NCBI RefSeq assembly: GCF_020085105.1 | Contig: NC_058043.1 | Coordinates: 15,037,167 to 15,101,166 of the forward strand | Length of the DNA stretch: 64,000 nucleotides | Origin: Siniperca chuatsi | Taxonomy: Eukaryota; Chordata; Actinopteri; Centrarchiformes; Sinipercidae | Direction of reading: 5' to 3' | Shown here: in pieces, positions 45,614-58,260 of the stretch | How positions within the stretch are numbered: position 1 is the first letter of the stretch | Layout: each line of letters starts with the position of its first letter | The notes under the pieces: model-generated | The model's database searches: none | Told to the model about the DNA's origin: nothing | What the model saw: the letters and a program-made list of their open reading frames with translations, nothing else | Made by a program: the position numbers and the translations under genes

Positions 45614-46000
45614 AATCTCACCACAAGGTCCATTTAAAGGCCGTTCTGAGGCTTTCAATCATATCACACGATCTTCCTCAGCAGATGCAGTTGCCCAGTT
45701 GCCATGGAAATGCAGACGCTCATTCTGCTGATTGTGGGATATGAATGAAAGCTCCAGAACAGCTACTAAATGGACCTTGTGGTGAGATTGTTTTGTCTGC
45801 TGTTTCCAAGGTCGAGAACAAACTTTCAATCTCAATTTTGAAGCCAACATAGATAAGAAATCCTTAAAAAAGCTTGGAAAATTGAAATTTGAACATCTGC
45901 AATTTCATGACAACTGGGCAAACTTCACACTGCTGAGGAAGATTATGTGATGCAGTCGAAAGCTCCAGAACAGCTACTAAATGGAACTTGTGGTGAGATT
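45614..46000. repeat. Foldback element with a third partial arm
   Basis: Arm 45614-45715 (AATCTCACCACAAGGTCCAT ... GCCATGGAAATGCAG) and arm 45897-46000 (CTGCAATTTCATGACAACTG ... CTTGTGGTGAGATT) are inverted copies over about 102 bp. A further copy of the outer part (GAAAGCTCCAGAACAGCTAC ... GGTGAGATT) lies at about 45747-45789. The element directly follows the inverted repeat ending at 45539. Confidence 0.8.
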
Positions 46001-46309
46001 CTATTTTATTCTATTCTGTTGCAGACTGTTTGATGATGATGGTTCAGTATGTGGTAGTTTATTGTCTTTAAATGTTATTTCAGTATCACATTAGTTTTTA
46101 AGTTATAAGTCTATATGTTGTCCTGTGTGTGTGTCTCTGCCTCATTATGTGTGTTACACCTTGAATCCATCATAGAGAAAAGCTGACAGGCTCTTGATGT
46201 CATCATTGCCAAGATTAGAGTATTTTCTTCACTCTCCTGCTGCGTCTCCATGACTTGTATTTAACAGAATTGTCACATGCTTTCCCCAAAAGATGCAGAA
46301 TTGAGAGGA

Positions 46310-46865
46310 TTATAGCAAAGCAGCATGTGTGGTGTGTGACAGGTGATGAAGATCTCCGACACAGAATAACGCAGGACAATCAACCTGCCGCCGTCTGATG
46401 TGTGTCCAAAGCCCTCTGGGTGGTGTAGTTTGTACTGCTCTCTCCATTGGTATCGCAGTTAACTGCTCTTGATGGCAGGTGCCACATGTAATGGAGGGAT
46501 GAGGATGTCGCACTCTGGGAGCAGACATGACCTCCAGGGCTCATCGTGTTTGTTTGGAGATGGATCTTGTTGGGACCTTGCCGGTGTATGGTGTCCCCTG
46601 CCTGGCTCCTCTCTCCTCAGAGCTGTAATCACAGCAGACTGCATGTCACAGCGCCCTGCTTTAATTGGCCTGTCACTCTACATGCGCTGGGGGAGGGGGA
46701 GGGGCTGGCCTTTGTGGGGCTGCCATGGCGACTGGGCCATTTAATGAGAACGAGCATGCTGTGACTAATGACATCGCTGAGCCCATCGGATATACTGCAA
46801 ATGGACAATTTGCTGCATCACTCACACACTTGCACAACAATACACAAACATAATGGCACACAGCT
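46310..46865. other. GC-richer non-repetitive block
   Basis: It is more GC-rich than its surroundings and without recognisable repeat. Open frames occur on both strands but without known domains. It looks more like conserved non-coding sequence than an exon; this is an inference from composition only. Confidence 0.3.
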
Positions 46866-46877
46866 CAGTGTGGTCAA

Positions 46878-47319
46878 TGTCATGGTTTTGGGTTTGTGTT
46901 CTCTTATTTCCTGTTTTATTTTGGTAAGAGTTCTCCCTCATTTGTCTTGTGTAGTTTTACTTCCTGGTTGTGATTAGTTAGCTTGCCCTTATTGGTTCCA
47001 CCTGTGTCTCGTTGTCTCCCCTAACTGAGTGTATTTAGTCTGTGTTCTTGCTTTGTTCTGTGTCAGATTGTCATTTATCCTGGTGTCTAGCATCCCGGCC
47101 TTTCCCCCCTTGTGTTGTGTTGGACTTGAATTGAATTTGTCTTCTCCCTACTTGGAATTATTTGCCTGTTCGGACTGCAACCTGGTTTGCTGGTCTCTGT
47201 CTGCCTGACGGACCCTGTAAGCTTGTGAACATTATTAAAACGTTTATCTGCACCTGTCCTGCCTCCTAGTCTGCATTTGGGTCCAGTTCCCAGTTTTTCC
47301 TGTTGGACTAAACGTAACA
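46878..47319 (+). mobile_element. Solo LTR with 5-bp target duplication
   Basis: A 442-bp unit beginning TGTCATGG and ending CGTAACA (TG...CA ends) is flanked by GTCAA on both sides (46873-46877 and 47320-47324). It has an ATTAAA poly(A)-type signal near 47233. No internal gag or pol sequence is present, so it is a solo LTR of an LTR retrotransposon, left by recombination between two LTRs. The strand is inferred from the signal. Confidence 0.82.
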
Positions 47320-47324
47320 GTCAA

Positions 47325-48040
47325 ACCTCATTGAATAGAAGACAGTTTTCATCATGAATCAATACATGATAAGTGGACCTCAGTATTAATGCTGAGGCTA
47401 TCATCCATTCTCATACACTTTTAAGTATAAATAGTTTTATATAACAAGGCTAATGTTATATGAAGATATTAACTACAGCTTAAGATACGCATTAACCATT
47501 AGGTGGGTCATCGCTCAGGAGACTTTAATGGGAGACCTAAGGCATATCATCCATAATAAGAATATGGATTTGAAGTGAGCCGTGATAACACAGTCGACCA
47601 TTTTTGCAGGGCAGATAGAAAAGACATTTACTCTATCATCTTCCATCTCATGACATTGTGTTTATTGGTCCATTAGTGACCAAGTGACAGCATGAAACGT
47701 GTGGATATCTGTCAAGTATATCACTTCCTGAGCTGGACGGCAACCGGCCATATTTTCTGATTTCTCTGAAGGTAAACGACGTGCCTAAAGCAACAGCGAT
47801 TCCCGAGGTTTAAGGTCATGATGCAGTCAAGTTTACAAGGCTAACACAATTCAGGAACCTGTATTGGTGGCCTCCTGTATTAGATTTTTTTCTTGCTGGG
47901 GCTAGTTAGGGGCTTAATTATTGATTGGTGAGGCTATAGAATGTCTTTGTAAATACACTAATAAACAAGGCTTGAAGTGGACGTGGGACATTTGAAAGTT
48001 TCAAGTATCATATACCTATGATGATATGCTGATGATTCTG
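47325..48040. other. Non-coding stretch
   Basis: No gene or clear repeat is recognised. Confidence 0.35.
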
Positions 48041-48044
48041 ACTC

Positions 48045-48345
48045 GACTGGTAGATAGGACCCGAGTGCAGACAGGAGACGGACAGAGGGCAGACAGATGC
48101 AGAAACAGACAACAGTCAACTTTAGAAAACTAAAACTTATAGACAGAATAACAGAGAAACTACACAGCCCACACCTCAACAAACACAAAACACAGACAGG
48201 AAACATGAAAAAAGTTTTATCTTTAGTGAGAGAATATTCCATCCAGGAGTCCTGCTCACACCAGCGCTGAATTAAGCTCCTTTGCTGGAGTTGGTGCAGA
48301 GGATACGTTTTTAAGGCTGGGCACCTGAGTCCTTCTGACACCAAA
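48045..48345 (-). repeat. Repeat related to the end of the solo LTR, opposite orientation
   Basis: Minus-strand GTCTCCTGTCTGCACTCGGG followed by TCC resembles GCCTCCTAGTCTGCATTTGG followed by GTCC at about 47262-47284 in the solo LTR. The rest is CA/AC-rich and boundaries are unclear. A related LTR-type fragment is likely. Confidence 0.4.
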
Positions 48346-48549
48346 AATATTTCCCTCAGGAATTGGTGGAGACCAAAAACTAAAAGGAAGGAAGGTGAAT
48401 ATTGGACTTACATTCATCAGATGGCCAGAGACGATTACAAATGAATGCTAATGTTGGTTCATATCTGCTGGATGTGCAAATAGAAAACTGTTAGGCATAT
48501 CAACTTAAAAGATTTTTTCCGTTTCCTTGTTTACCAAAATAATTAATTG

Positions 48550-48770
48550 CAGGTTTAAATAATTGCAGCTCGTCTGTCATGAGCAAAATGAACTCCCCCG
48601 GATGATGGCAACTGGGGGTGTTATTGAACTGGATCAAACAGACAATGGGAGAAACAGCAGCCAAATAAAGGAAATTAGACAGGATTTTTTATATCAAACA
48701 TCTGGTAATGTCGTGGTGGGTATACGGTGTGGCCATTGTAATTCTTGGTGAGGCTAATGCCCTGTCCTAG
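48550..48770. other. Non-repetitive block, possible regulatory element
   Basis: Compact non-repetitive sequence (GAACTCCCCCGGATGATGGC, AAATAAAGGAAATTAGACAG, GGTGTGGCCATTGTAATTC). The 62-aa frame across it is unlikely to be coding. Conservation cannot be checked here. Confidence 0.25.
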
Positions 48771-49272
48771 CGCTATGACAAGAGGTGAGTTACAGTACAC
48801 TGGTCCAGACGTACATACTGGGGAATATTAAGAAAGGGACACTGCTGTTATCTCACTGTGCGCAGTTGGACTCATTACCATTAATTAGTGCCTTAGTGAG
48901 GCACCATATCCAGAGTTCAACATGCTTGCAAAATCAAAACATGAATCGAAATGCCACGGAAAATCTGGCCCTCGCTGCAATCCCCAGTTAATCAGCTGTG
49001 ATAATGTTTTGCTAAACTATAATCTCGTCTGTGAATATTAATATGGGCTCTAAGGGATCTCAGCCGAGTGATGAGAGAGTGCTGGTGGCTCCTGTCTGAA
49101 AAATGGCCAAACCATCGAGACAGATTGTTAAACCACTCAGCTCTCACTTTGGCTGTCTTTGTTACCCTCAGTGGCTCTTCAGTGTGAAAGCAGTACATGG
49201 CTGTGTTTCAGTAACAGCAGAGTTTTTGTCAACAAACCGCCATTTCGCATGCAACACCCACACTAACACACC

Positions 49273-49296
49273 CACACACACACACACACACACACA
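49273..49296. repeat. (CA)n microsatellite
   Basis: A 24-bp CA repeat; the open frames on both strands across it are artefacts. Confidence 0.9.
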
Positions 49297-50194
49297 AATG
49301 AACACAATCAGATGGCATGCATGAAATTAGAGTGAACCTCTCTGCATAGTGAAGCCTTTTCTTCTTGCACGTTGTCCCAGGATGATTAGGAGTGATATCT
49401 CTGAAGGGCATCAGGAATGTTTACAGCCCATGTAGCCTTTGAGAATCGATAATGACATGAAGACCCTGAGCAGGTTAATGGTGTGTGAAGAGACTGTTAT
49501 GTATAAAATCCAGATTGTTGCTTGTAGAAATGGTGCATGCATCACATCAGAGAATTGAAGTCTGACTGCTGGGGCTGTGTTAAGCCTGGTCTGTGACCCT
49601 CGTCGAGATGCACGTCAAATAAGCAGAATCAATCATGGAGACAGTGTTCGGCCATTACAGACCAAATGAGATGACCAACGCAGTCAGCCCTGTGGGTCTG
49701 CCTTGATTTAACAACATATTATAAACACATTGATGACAGTGGCAGATGAGTGTGGATATGTCCTGGGTTAAGTAATCATAACAATAAACCATAATGGAAA
49801 AAGGGTAAAAGCACCCTTAGATCACCACCGAGGGGCAATTGCGGCCTACTTCTTGTGGCTAACCAACTATGGTTTGGTTTCTAGCAGGGGCATCCCCGGC
49901 TGATGGGACATGCAACCCCTTGGAGGTGAAATTTATTGGTATGGATTTTGTGCTGCTACTGGTGCATTGAATCAGTGTGACCAAGCAGGCGGGCAGAGGG
50001 AAATAGGGCTGTTCTGAGAGTGAATTATACGCAGTCACACACTCAATTTACCCCTGCAAACCTAGTTAGGGAGGGAGAAGACATGGAGGCATACACATGC
50101 TGTGGGGTGGCATGTATGTACGCTGACATGCATGCATCTGTAAACACATGCACTCCACATTAGTTAACAGGATAAAGGACATTAAATCAAGACA

Positions 50195-50720
50195 AAAATG
50201 TAATCCAATTTCTCATTTGTGCAATAAATTGATTACAATTCAGGCGATGACATCAAATATTTTACTACTCTAAAAGGCGGACATAAATGTGTTCAAAATG
50301 AAATGAAACATAAAAAAGAGCATCTTATAATGAATCCAGCCATTGCTGATTAAAATATAGGTATCAGTTTGCTTGTGTCATTAATTTCCAGTAAGAACAA
50401 ATACGCCTCATGCATATTAAAACCGCAACTCTACGCCAGCCCACCATATAATTGACCGTGTTACAGCCAGCAGCCTCACAGACAGACAGTGGTGAACTGG
50501 GTTGCCAGGCTGTTGTGTTTGATCTGGATGACTGTGTTGAAACCTCTTAATGCCAGTTTATATAAAATATTCATCTTCATTTCGCAGGCCATGAATCATC
50601 AAGGTGTTTCTGGCCCTCCGCCCCCGCTTCTGTCCTGTGGCGGGGGAGACAGCTGTTTGAAATTAGACACCAGATTGTGTTACTTAAACCGCTAGCAGGA
50701 GTGATGCTGATCGCTCCCTA
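50195..50720. other. Non-repetitive block, possible regulatory element
   Basis: AT-motif-rich, non-repetitive sequence (AAATTGATTACAATTC, CATTGCTGATTAAAATATAG, CATGCATATTAAAACCGC) that ends in a GC-rich inverted pair (CCGCCCCCGC, then GGCGGGGGAG). Homeodomain- and POU-like words suggest an enhancer, by inference only. Confidence 0.3.
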
Positions 50721-51040
50721 ACCCAGCAAGCAATCTGTTAGCGTGCTGAATCGTGGGAATGTGATCATGAGTGTTCTCTTGTAGTATTTAAAGCCTGGCC
50801 TCCCTCCCAAACTAAGACTCGCTTGAAAACATACATAATGATGATGCTACTGTATTACACTGGAAAGAATAAATACGGTAAATATTTAAATTGACATTTT
50901 ATACACATCTTATGGAAGGAAGCTGTGACTTTTTTAACATAAGTCTTGGGCAAAACTGTCACATGCTCACAGTCAGTTTTACTACTTAATGACACTTTGT
51001 TGCTTCATCTGTCCATTAATGAGTACGATTGTTCCACAGC

Positions 51041-51564
51041 CATGCTAGCAGCTCTGTGAGGCTGCACTTAGGCACCGCAGTGCTTAGAGCTAAACACGGC
51101 ATGCTAACGTGCTCACAATTACAATGCTAACATTCTGATGTGCTGCAAGTATAATGCTTACCATGTTAACCATCTTAATTTACTGTGTTAGCATGATATA
51201 TTTGCTAATTAGTATAGTAAGTATTGGACAAATTAAAATTTTCACCTGATGATGGCGCAAAGTTGTTACAATTCAACATGAGGGCAACATGTGTGAACTG
51301 AACCAAATTTCATGATATTCTATTCAACAGTTGTTGAGATATTTCACTTAAAACCACAAATGTGAATCTTATGGTGGTGCTAGAGAAAAAGTCAGGGCAT
51401 CACCAAGGTCATTAGGATTCATCCTCTGTGGGACCATGAGTGTCTGTACAAAGTTTCATGACAATTCATCAAATAGTTGTTGAGATAGTTTAGTTTGGAC
51501 CAAAGTGGTGGACTGGTCGACATTGCCATCCCTTGAGTCAACGCTGCTGGTGTGGCTAAAAACG
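51041..51564 (+). repeat. Dispersed fish repeat, long copy
   Basis: It starts CATGCTAGCAGCTCTGTGAG, includes TAGCATGCT-like words (GGCATGCTAACGTGCT, AACATTCTGATGTGCT), two related blocks with CAGTTGTTGAGATATTTCA and TAGTTGTTGAGATAGTTTAG, and ends GGTGTGGCTAAAAACG. Its right part matches 32700-32803. No coding capacity. Confidence 0.75.
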
Positions 51565-53200
51565 TTCCAGGATATTAATTATTGGTAGCCTAAAAGTATC
51601 CTCATTCCATTTCAATACATAATTCGGTAGAGGTACTTGTAAATACTTTAAATCTTGAATTAGAATCTGTAAGAATGCATCAGACAATTTAGAAAGTATA
51701 AACTATATTTTGATATTGTTGTGGGTTACTTCTCTGTCATCCTTTACCTTTTTATCTTTTGTATCCAAATTCTGTCATAATATTCTCTGTTATAACATAT
51801 ATATATTTTATTTATAACTTTTTCAGAAAAAAGGAGACAAAACATTGAGGCATTTAACAAACAGGAACATTATCTGTATAAAGGTGTTGTTGATGTTGCT
51901 TCATATTGTAGATTTGATACCTGAGAAGGTCCATGACCGTAACATTGCATCTCTAATAAACTCAGTGCTGACAGGGTCTCTATTGATTTCATCTCTAGAT
52001 TTATAAACCATTAATAAAACCATTATTTACAACTTAAAAGCTCTAAGGATGGCTTATTATAAAGTGGCACCCTGTTTCAAAATTTTCAACAATTTTTTGC
52101 TAAGTTTGTGCCTCAGGTGAGGCTTATTGATCTTCTCCTCTTGAATTTGAACAAATTACCACTGATGACTGAGGAATTGTTACTCATCCCTTCAATACTT
52201 ACTTTGACTATGTTAGCATTAGTCAATACTGTGCAATTACATGCAGGATGTGATGCCAAATGATAATCTGCAGTAGCTGTCTTGTAAATCAATCAGACCA
52301 TTGAAGCCCAGAGACGATAGTAGTGAGATGACTAGTGAATAGTGTGGTCTAGTCAGGACGAGCGAAGGCTTTGATAGATGGCCATATTCTCTGAAGCAGG
52401 CAGGGAACAGATTGTGATTAATTCTCCAACAGAGTGATTTGCCGGAAGTAGTAAAAAAAAAAAAAGGTTGCAGTGAGGTTGCTTTTTTCTGTTAATGGTG
52501 TGTGTATGCGTCCTAATGCATCTTTTCATTTTCTGCACACAGAGCTGAGCGGTTGTAATGCAAATCACAAAGCCACTCAGTTACTCACTCCAGCCTTCTT
52601 ATCATTTTAGTGATCCTCTTATAATGATGTTTAAGAAGAAAATGAGTAAGTGTTTCACACTGGCAGCCAGTTTGGAAAGCATTTATTCGTAACAGATGAA
52701 AAGGAAATGACACATGAGCTAATCAAAACTGGATATTAAGTATTGAATTGAAGCAGGCCTCTCTCTCAACAGTCAATTCTTATAAAGCGCTTTAATGTTT
52801 GGTTACATGAATCAAATTTGTATTAACCTTCAGCCCTGTTTCTCTTCCCAGCATTCACTGCTCACTCTGATTGTCACAGAACCTGGAAGCTTTGTTTTAC
52901 ATCTAAATGTGTGTGCAAAACAGACAGCGTTTTAGTATTGGTAAATGTGGCTTGTTTATCCTTCAAAAGAAACCATTAGTCAAACAAACAAAGAGCGGTA
53001 TGTGAGCAGACGTTACTGGCAGAAGCATTAAAATCCACTGCAACTCGCTGCCAGGTTAGTAATTGCTCTTTTTATGGTGGTAATTATTTCCTCTAAGGTG
53101 CGCACTGTTGCACACTGCAATTATACATGTGCTGCTATCTCTGTGTGGAAGGGAATGTGGGTGGAGAGATGTGAGAAGTATTTGGAAAAATTGTACATTT
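51565..53200. other. Non-coding stretch
   Basis: No gene or clear repeat is recognised. Confidence 0.35.
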
Positions 53201-53205
53201 TGCGA

Positions 53206-53210
<5 letters not shown>

Positions 53211-53250
<40 letters not shown>
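53211..53250. repeat. (TG)n microsatellite
   Basis: A 40-bp TG repeat, followed by imperfect GTGTG words to about 53280. Confidence 0.92.
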
Positions 53251-53252
<2 letters not shown>

Positions 53253-53280
53253 TGTGTGTGGGTGTGGGTTTATGTGCGTG

Positions 53281-55896
53281 GGATCAGCAGTCGGAGAGAA
53301 AAGAATTGAAGCTGCTGAGATCTGAATGGATGCACAGTTTCTAACAAGACAACAAAACAGTAAAAATCAAACAATGGTATGATGTGGCTCCATTTTTTAA
53401 ATATATTTTGTGTATTCCTGCCCTCAGTTAAGTCTACGCTTCAGTAACACAACCCTGCTGAAAGGCATTGTACAGAAAAGCCAGCATGTAAGCATGATAA
53501 GGCCAATAACCTACTATTCATATTTCTGTTTCTTTTGTCCCCCCCGTCCTCTCTATCCGTCTCTTTCTCAGTTGTTTTTTCTCTGTTTGCTCCAGACAGT
53601 GTGACCTGCAGGACCAGGCTGAAAAACGCCATTACACAAACACCTCTCACAGATAAGGTCTCTGCTGGGAGAAGGTGCAGAGTGATGTTTCTCAGACCCT
53701 GCGAGGACTCAGGAGGCTTTGAGCGGGAGAACAGAGGGCAGAAATTCATATGGATGATTCTGTGAAAATGCAGCAACAGCAGCACTCAGCGGTTTCAGCT
53801 GATCTAAGAAGAAGAACTCCTATTTGCATATTATTCATTGAAATGTCTATCTGCACCTTAGCCCAAGTGAGTGAATGGTACAAGTGTTCAGGTGGGTTTC
53901 TGTTTTTTTCTGAAAACATTTATTTATTAATAAATGACCATACCCAGTAGTGGATAAAATACTACAGTGTCCTACTCAAGAGGGCTTATACAGTAAGTTA
54001 AAGTAAATAGTGGATTCAAATGTACTCAGATTAAAAGTTATGTTAAAGGAGAACATTTTTGGAGATGATCTTTGCGACATCTAATGACCCAACAGGACAG
54101 GTTTCAAAATGGATTAAAGTGGCACAACTGGAAGCCATAAAATAAAGCGCCCAAGCAAAGTGAAACCAAATGGTGCTTCTCTTCTTTGCTGAGTAATCCT
54201 TTATTGCAAATGGATTCACAGTTATGTGTTTCCAATGCTTACGGAGAAATGAGAACATTTTTGTGAATTCAACTGCGATGAAACGCACAACTTCAGTTAA
54301 AAGGTTGCTTAAGTGAAAACAGAATTGCCGGTGGTGAAGTACTCAAATCCTTAAAACTGCACTGTTCAGAATTTTTATATGAACAACAGGTTGAATGACT
54401 ACATCTAATGTGAATAGGGGGCACTCATGCATTCCTCTCACACTAAGGAGCACTTTAGCGTCTTTTAGCTCATTGTTTTGGTTTTGTGGCTTTACTGTTT
54501 TGAAAAAACTATGCATCTTTAATGTAATTATTAATACTACAGAGTAAAAATACTCTATTACAAGAAAAAATGGTTGTAAGGTATGGTCCCTTTGAGAATC
54601 TTTAACATGTAAGCAGTATTTTAATGTTTCAATTGGGCCAGAAGAGCAGGTCTAATTACTTTATTAAACTGTTGGAGAGTTTAAACAATGCATCGTCATA
54701 TCTTCATGCTTTCAGTTCATTTGAATGACTACAGTGGTGAGAAAATTCTCTCACTTCTTATTCAACCCTGACAGATAAATTGGCTGGCTGATATTAAAGG
54801 TTATTACAAATATATTGCTATCAGCACACACAGTATGTCTGCCAATAAGTAACAATAAATTACAGTACACAACTGCCAAAGATACAGTATGCTTGAGGTA
54901 GTTTAAAAACGGTGTTGCCGTTAACATATTTTATCCACCAGAGAGCACTGACAAGTTTATTTTTCAGCTGTAACATGTCTTGTTCAGAACGTATTTTGGT
55001 CACAATTCTTTCATAAGCAAATGTAATGGTTTCTAATTCTTCAGAAATGTTCGTTGATGTATACAGTATGTTAAATGTGGAGGAGGAGACGATTTTTTAA
55101 CTCTCAAATATCGATATTGCTATGACAAATCCAGAATCATTTGGGTTCTTTCTCTTACCCTCTCTAAAACTTGGGTTTTCTATGCTGTGCTGTGTCCAGC
55201 TAAAACAAGGTTGTTTTCAAATATTCTCAAAAACGAACATTTTGGAAAATTTTTACCCTTGAACATACACAACACACAACATATTTGAGTATATGTACTT
55301 ACTACTTCTTCCTCTGGCTTTAAAAATACTCCAAACTACGCAAAAGTATTACTCAGTTACAGTATCAGTGAATGAATGTTGCTTTGACCCTTGACTGTCT
55401 GATCAATCACTTGATAAGACACCTTGTGGGCTCTGACTGTTGTCCACAGGATCAGACAAAGTCAATTCTGGTTGGATGGGAGGAGATGCGATAATTGTCC
55501 CTTCCTCTATCTAGTACGATATCATAACCTAATTCTGAGAGATACCATCTCCTGGGAAGACTCTTTCTGTCATCACACTGCTCCACATTCCCATTCAGCT
55601 GAACTGGAAAACTATATTTATCCTATTTTTCCCCCGTTAACATTTGGAGGATTTGTAATCATCATTCAACCTGAGATTTGCTGAGCAGCAATTAACCTGA
55701 CTCCCCTCTCTCTTTGACCTCATCAGTATGCCATTAAACTCACACGGTCACCAGGGCCTTGTGCTGTATAGCAAACCGGTACAGTCAGAATGAGACTGAG
55801 GGTATGAAGGTAAATTTGTGCCAATGTTTTTTTTTTTGTTTTGTTGTATCCCTCATATGAAGGAACATGTTGGATTTGTGGAAGTGTTTTTCAGGG

Positions 55897-55897
<1 letters not shown>
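53281..55897. other. Non-coding stretch
   Basis: No gene is recognised. The interval 54040-54270 has inverted GAGAACATTTTTG words near its ends (GGAGAACATTTTTGGAGA and GAGAACATTTTTGTGAATT occur in direct orientation), so it may be a decayed repeat. Open frames at 53441-53785 on both strands show no family features. Confidence 0.3.

Positions 55898-55898
<1 letters not shown>

Positions 55899-55950
<52 letters not shown>
55899..55950. repeat. (GT)n microsatellite
   Basis: A 52-bp uninterrupted GT tract. Confidence 0.93.
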
Positions 55951-55952
<2 letters not shown>

Positions 55953-56091
55953 GGCAGTGCAATTTAGTTGCGCGAGGTCTCGAGGAAATTCAGCCTTCAC
56001 TTTACTTTATTCTTCAATGTATCTAAATTCTGTCCAACCTCTGTCTACCTTTCTCCAGAGACCTCTGTTTCTCTGATGTGTTGAATCTCAT

Positions 56092-56096
<5 letters not shown>

Positions 56097-56187
<91 letters not shown>
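56097..56187. repeat. Long (TG)n microsatellite
   Basis: A 91-bp uninterrupted TG tract, the longest in the window, 146 bp after the previous one. Poly(CV)/(TH) frames here are artefacts. Confidence 0.95.
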
Positions 56188-56189
<2 letters not shown>

Positions 56190-56864
56190 ATCTACGTATG
56201 TGTGCATGCTGCATGTATGTCTGTGCTTGCTCCTCCCAGCGGAGTGCCAGTCTAAACTAAGCAGCGTGATGATGATGCTCTCAGTGAGCTGACACAACCC
56301 ATTTGGCCAGGAGGAGCTGATCTACACCAACGCTGCTCATTTACAGTATGGGCGGAGGCAGGAGGGAGGAAGGAGGGGGGTCTGTCTGTGTCCCCATCGC
56401 CCTCTTGTCCTTGTCTGGGTGAGAGCACCACTGAGAGAGAGAAAGAGGTCACAGCTTGAGCATCATCTGTTGAACATTAAGTACACTGTAACTGCACGTG
56501 ATGCTTCTACAGAATATTTAATGTTCCAGTAAAAGTTTTCTCCTTTTAATAGTGACACATAGAGGTGGATAACCACAATATCACACCCCTGCCCAGCCTC
56601 TTTGACTTTTCCGCCTCCTGGGTCAAGTAGGGAAAATTATTTCAGACTCCCTCACACCCTGGACATAACCTGCTTTAACTCCCCTCAAGCCAAAACAACT
56701 AGACACAAGAGCTGTTCCTTTGCACACACCATCTCACTCATTAAATGAGCCATGTGATGTCTGAAAACAATCCCAACTGAACTGAACTGTATGTAATATA
56801 TATTAAAGCGTAATGCACACATTGTGAAATACCAATGACATATTATGGATTTATTGGCTCTATA

Positions 56865-57212
56865 TACACTCACTGGCCACTTAATTAGGTACATCTGTAT
56901 AATCTAATGCAGTCCGATACAACAGCCCTGTCATAACATCTATCTTTACAAAGATCATAATGTTCAGTTTTTGATGGCATTGTTGGAAATGTGTAAATTC
57001 AGAATATTAGAAACACCTCTCAATATGATGCAGTCCTGTACAACAACAACACCAACTATGACCTCAGTGCTAAAACATATAAATGAATTAACACCTCTAT
57101 GACAGTGTCAACAAAAACTGAATATTATAGGCTTCATAAAACTTTATGACAGAGCTGTTGTAGATTGCATTAGACTGCACAGGTGCACATTATAAAGTGG
57201 ACACTGAGTGTA
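56865..57212. mobile_element. MITE with TACACTCA termini
   Basis: The 348-bp element starts TACACTCACTGGCCACTTAA and ends TTATAAAGTGGACACTGAGTGTA, inverted termini. Inner blocks are also roughly inverted (ATCTAATGCAGTCCGATACA against TGTAGATTGCATTAGACTGC; ATGTTCAGTTTTTG against CAAAAACTGAATATTA), so the whole unit is a long foldback. It resembles a widespread fish MITE. No coding capacity. Confidence 0.85.
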
Positions 57213-58086
57213 AATCTATTCATCAGTCAACACAAATAAACCGCCTCTGTGCCTCAGTAAATAGAGCCCTGCAAAAATATTACGTCTGGTTTTTAATACC
57301 TTTTTTATTCACTCTACATTTCCATGAATACACATCAATTGTCTTTTCTTTGTTTTGTTGGTTTGTTTTGTTCTAACCCCCCACCCCAAATCCATGTAAC
57401 CAACCCCTCCAAGAAAGATAATAAGAACTTAAGAATCCCAACTTTGTGGTTAGGGGAAGAAAACAAAGAGACATGTTTGGTAAAAGAATGACAGATACTG
57501 TATCTGGTAAGTATATTAAGAATAACCTCTCTAGAAATTATTATAAAGAGGTAGCAGCAAGGCAAATGACAAAATAACTTAACGACGTCTTTCTTATTGT
57601 TCCTATCGCTGAAGCTGTTCTTCAGCTGATAAGTTGCAATGACTTTTATCGCTGGCACTACAAACTGACTCTGTTTAGTTGTGTAATGAGTCATATTAAA
57701 CACCCAACCGAGCAAACTACAATCTTAATGAGGCATTATCATTTAGGGGAATCAAGATCAGCGGCCCTGGAACCAAGTTACACCACCATCTCTGCTTCCA
57801 CATCGCTCCTCGTTGTTAAAGGAACAAGATAAAGAAAGAGATGCAGAAAAACAAAGTGTGTTTGGTTGGCCACAGCTCAAACAGCAAGAAAGCTTCCCAT
57901 CAGCACTGGTGAGATAAAATCCAGGTGCTGAAATCGCATTAGGACTCTGGGCTGGCACGGAGTTTCATCTGCACAGGGAAGTCGCCAGCCAACACAGCTC
58001 AGGACACTGTGGCATATTTGACAAAATTTTACTATTTCAATCTTTTGTGCATCAAGAAGGGGCAGTAGATAGAAGAAGGGGCAATA

Positions 58087-58260
58087 TATTGGTAATGCTT
58101 TATTTTACGGGTCCATAAATTCCTAATAATTTCTAGCAGGCAAGCATACAATCCAACATATATGAAGAATTAAGTTTCCAATTATAACTTAATGATGAAT
58201 AAATATTTACTTGGGTTTAAATGGAGCAATTCTTCCAAAAGAAATATTTGTATCAACAAG
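58087..58260. mobile_element. MITE fragment
   Basis: GGTAATGCTTTATTTTACGG at the left resembles the end TAACACTTTATTTTAA at 30645. The right end is not defined. Confidence 0.35.

Noticed and set aside
46469..46861. 91-aa frame and overlapping frames as an exon
   Set aside because: Frames exist on both strands in a GC-rich block; no homology or convincing splice sites.
53441..53785. Possible exon after GTTTGCTCCAG at about 53595
   Set aside because: An acceptor-like site precedes an open stretch, but there is no donor, partner exon or recognisable protein.
55785..56297. Poly(Cys-Val) and poly(Thr-His) frames
   Set aside because: Translations of (TG)n microsatellites.
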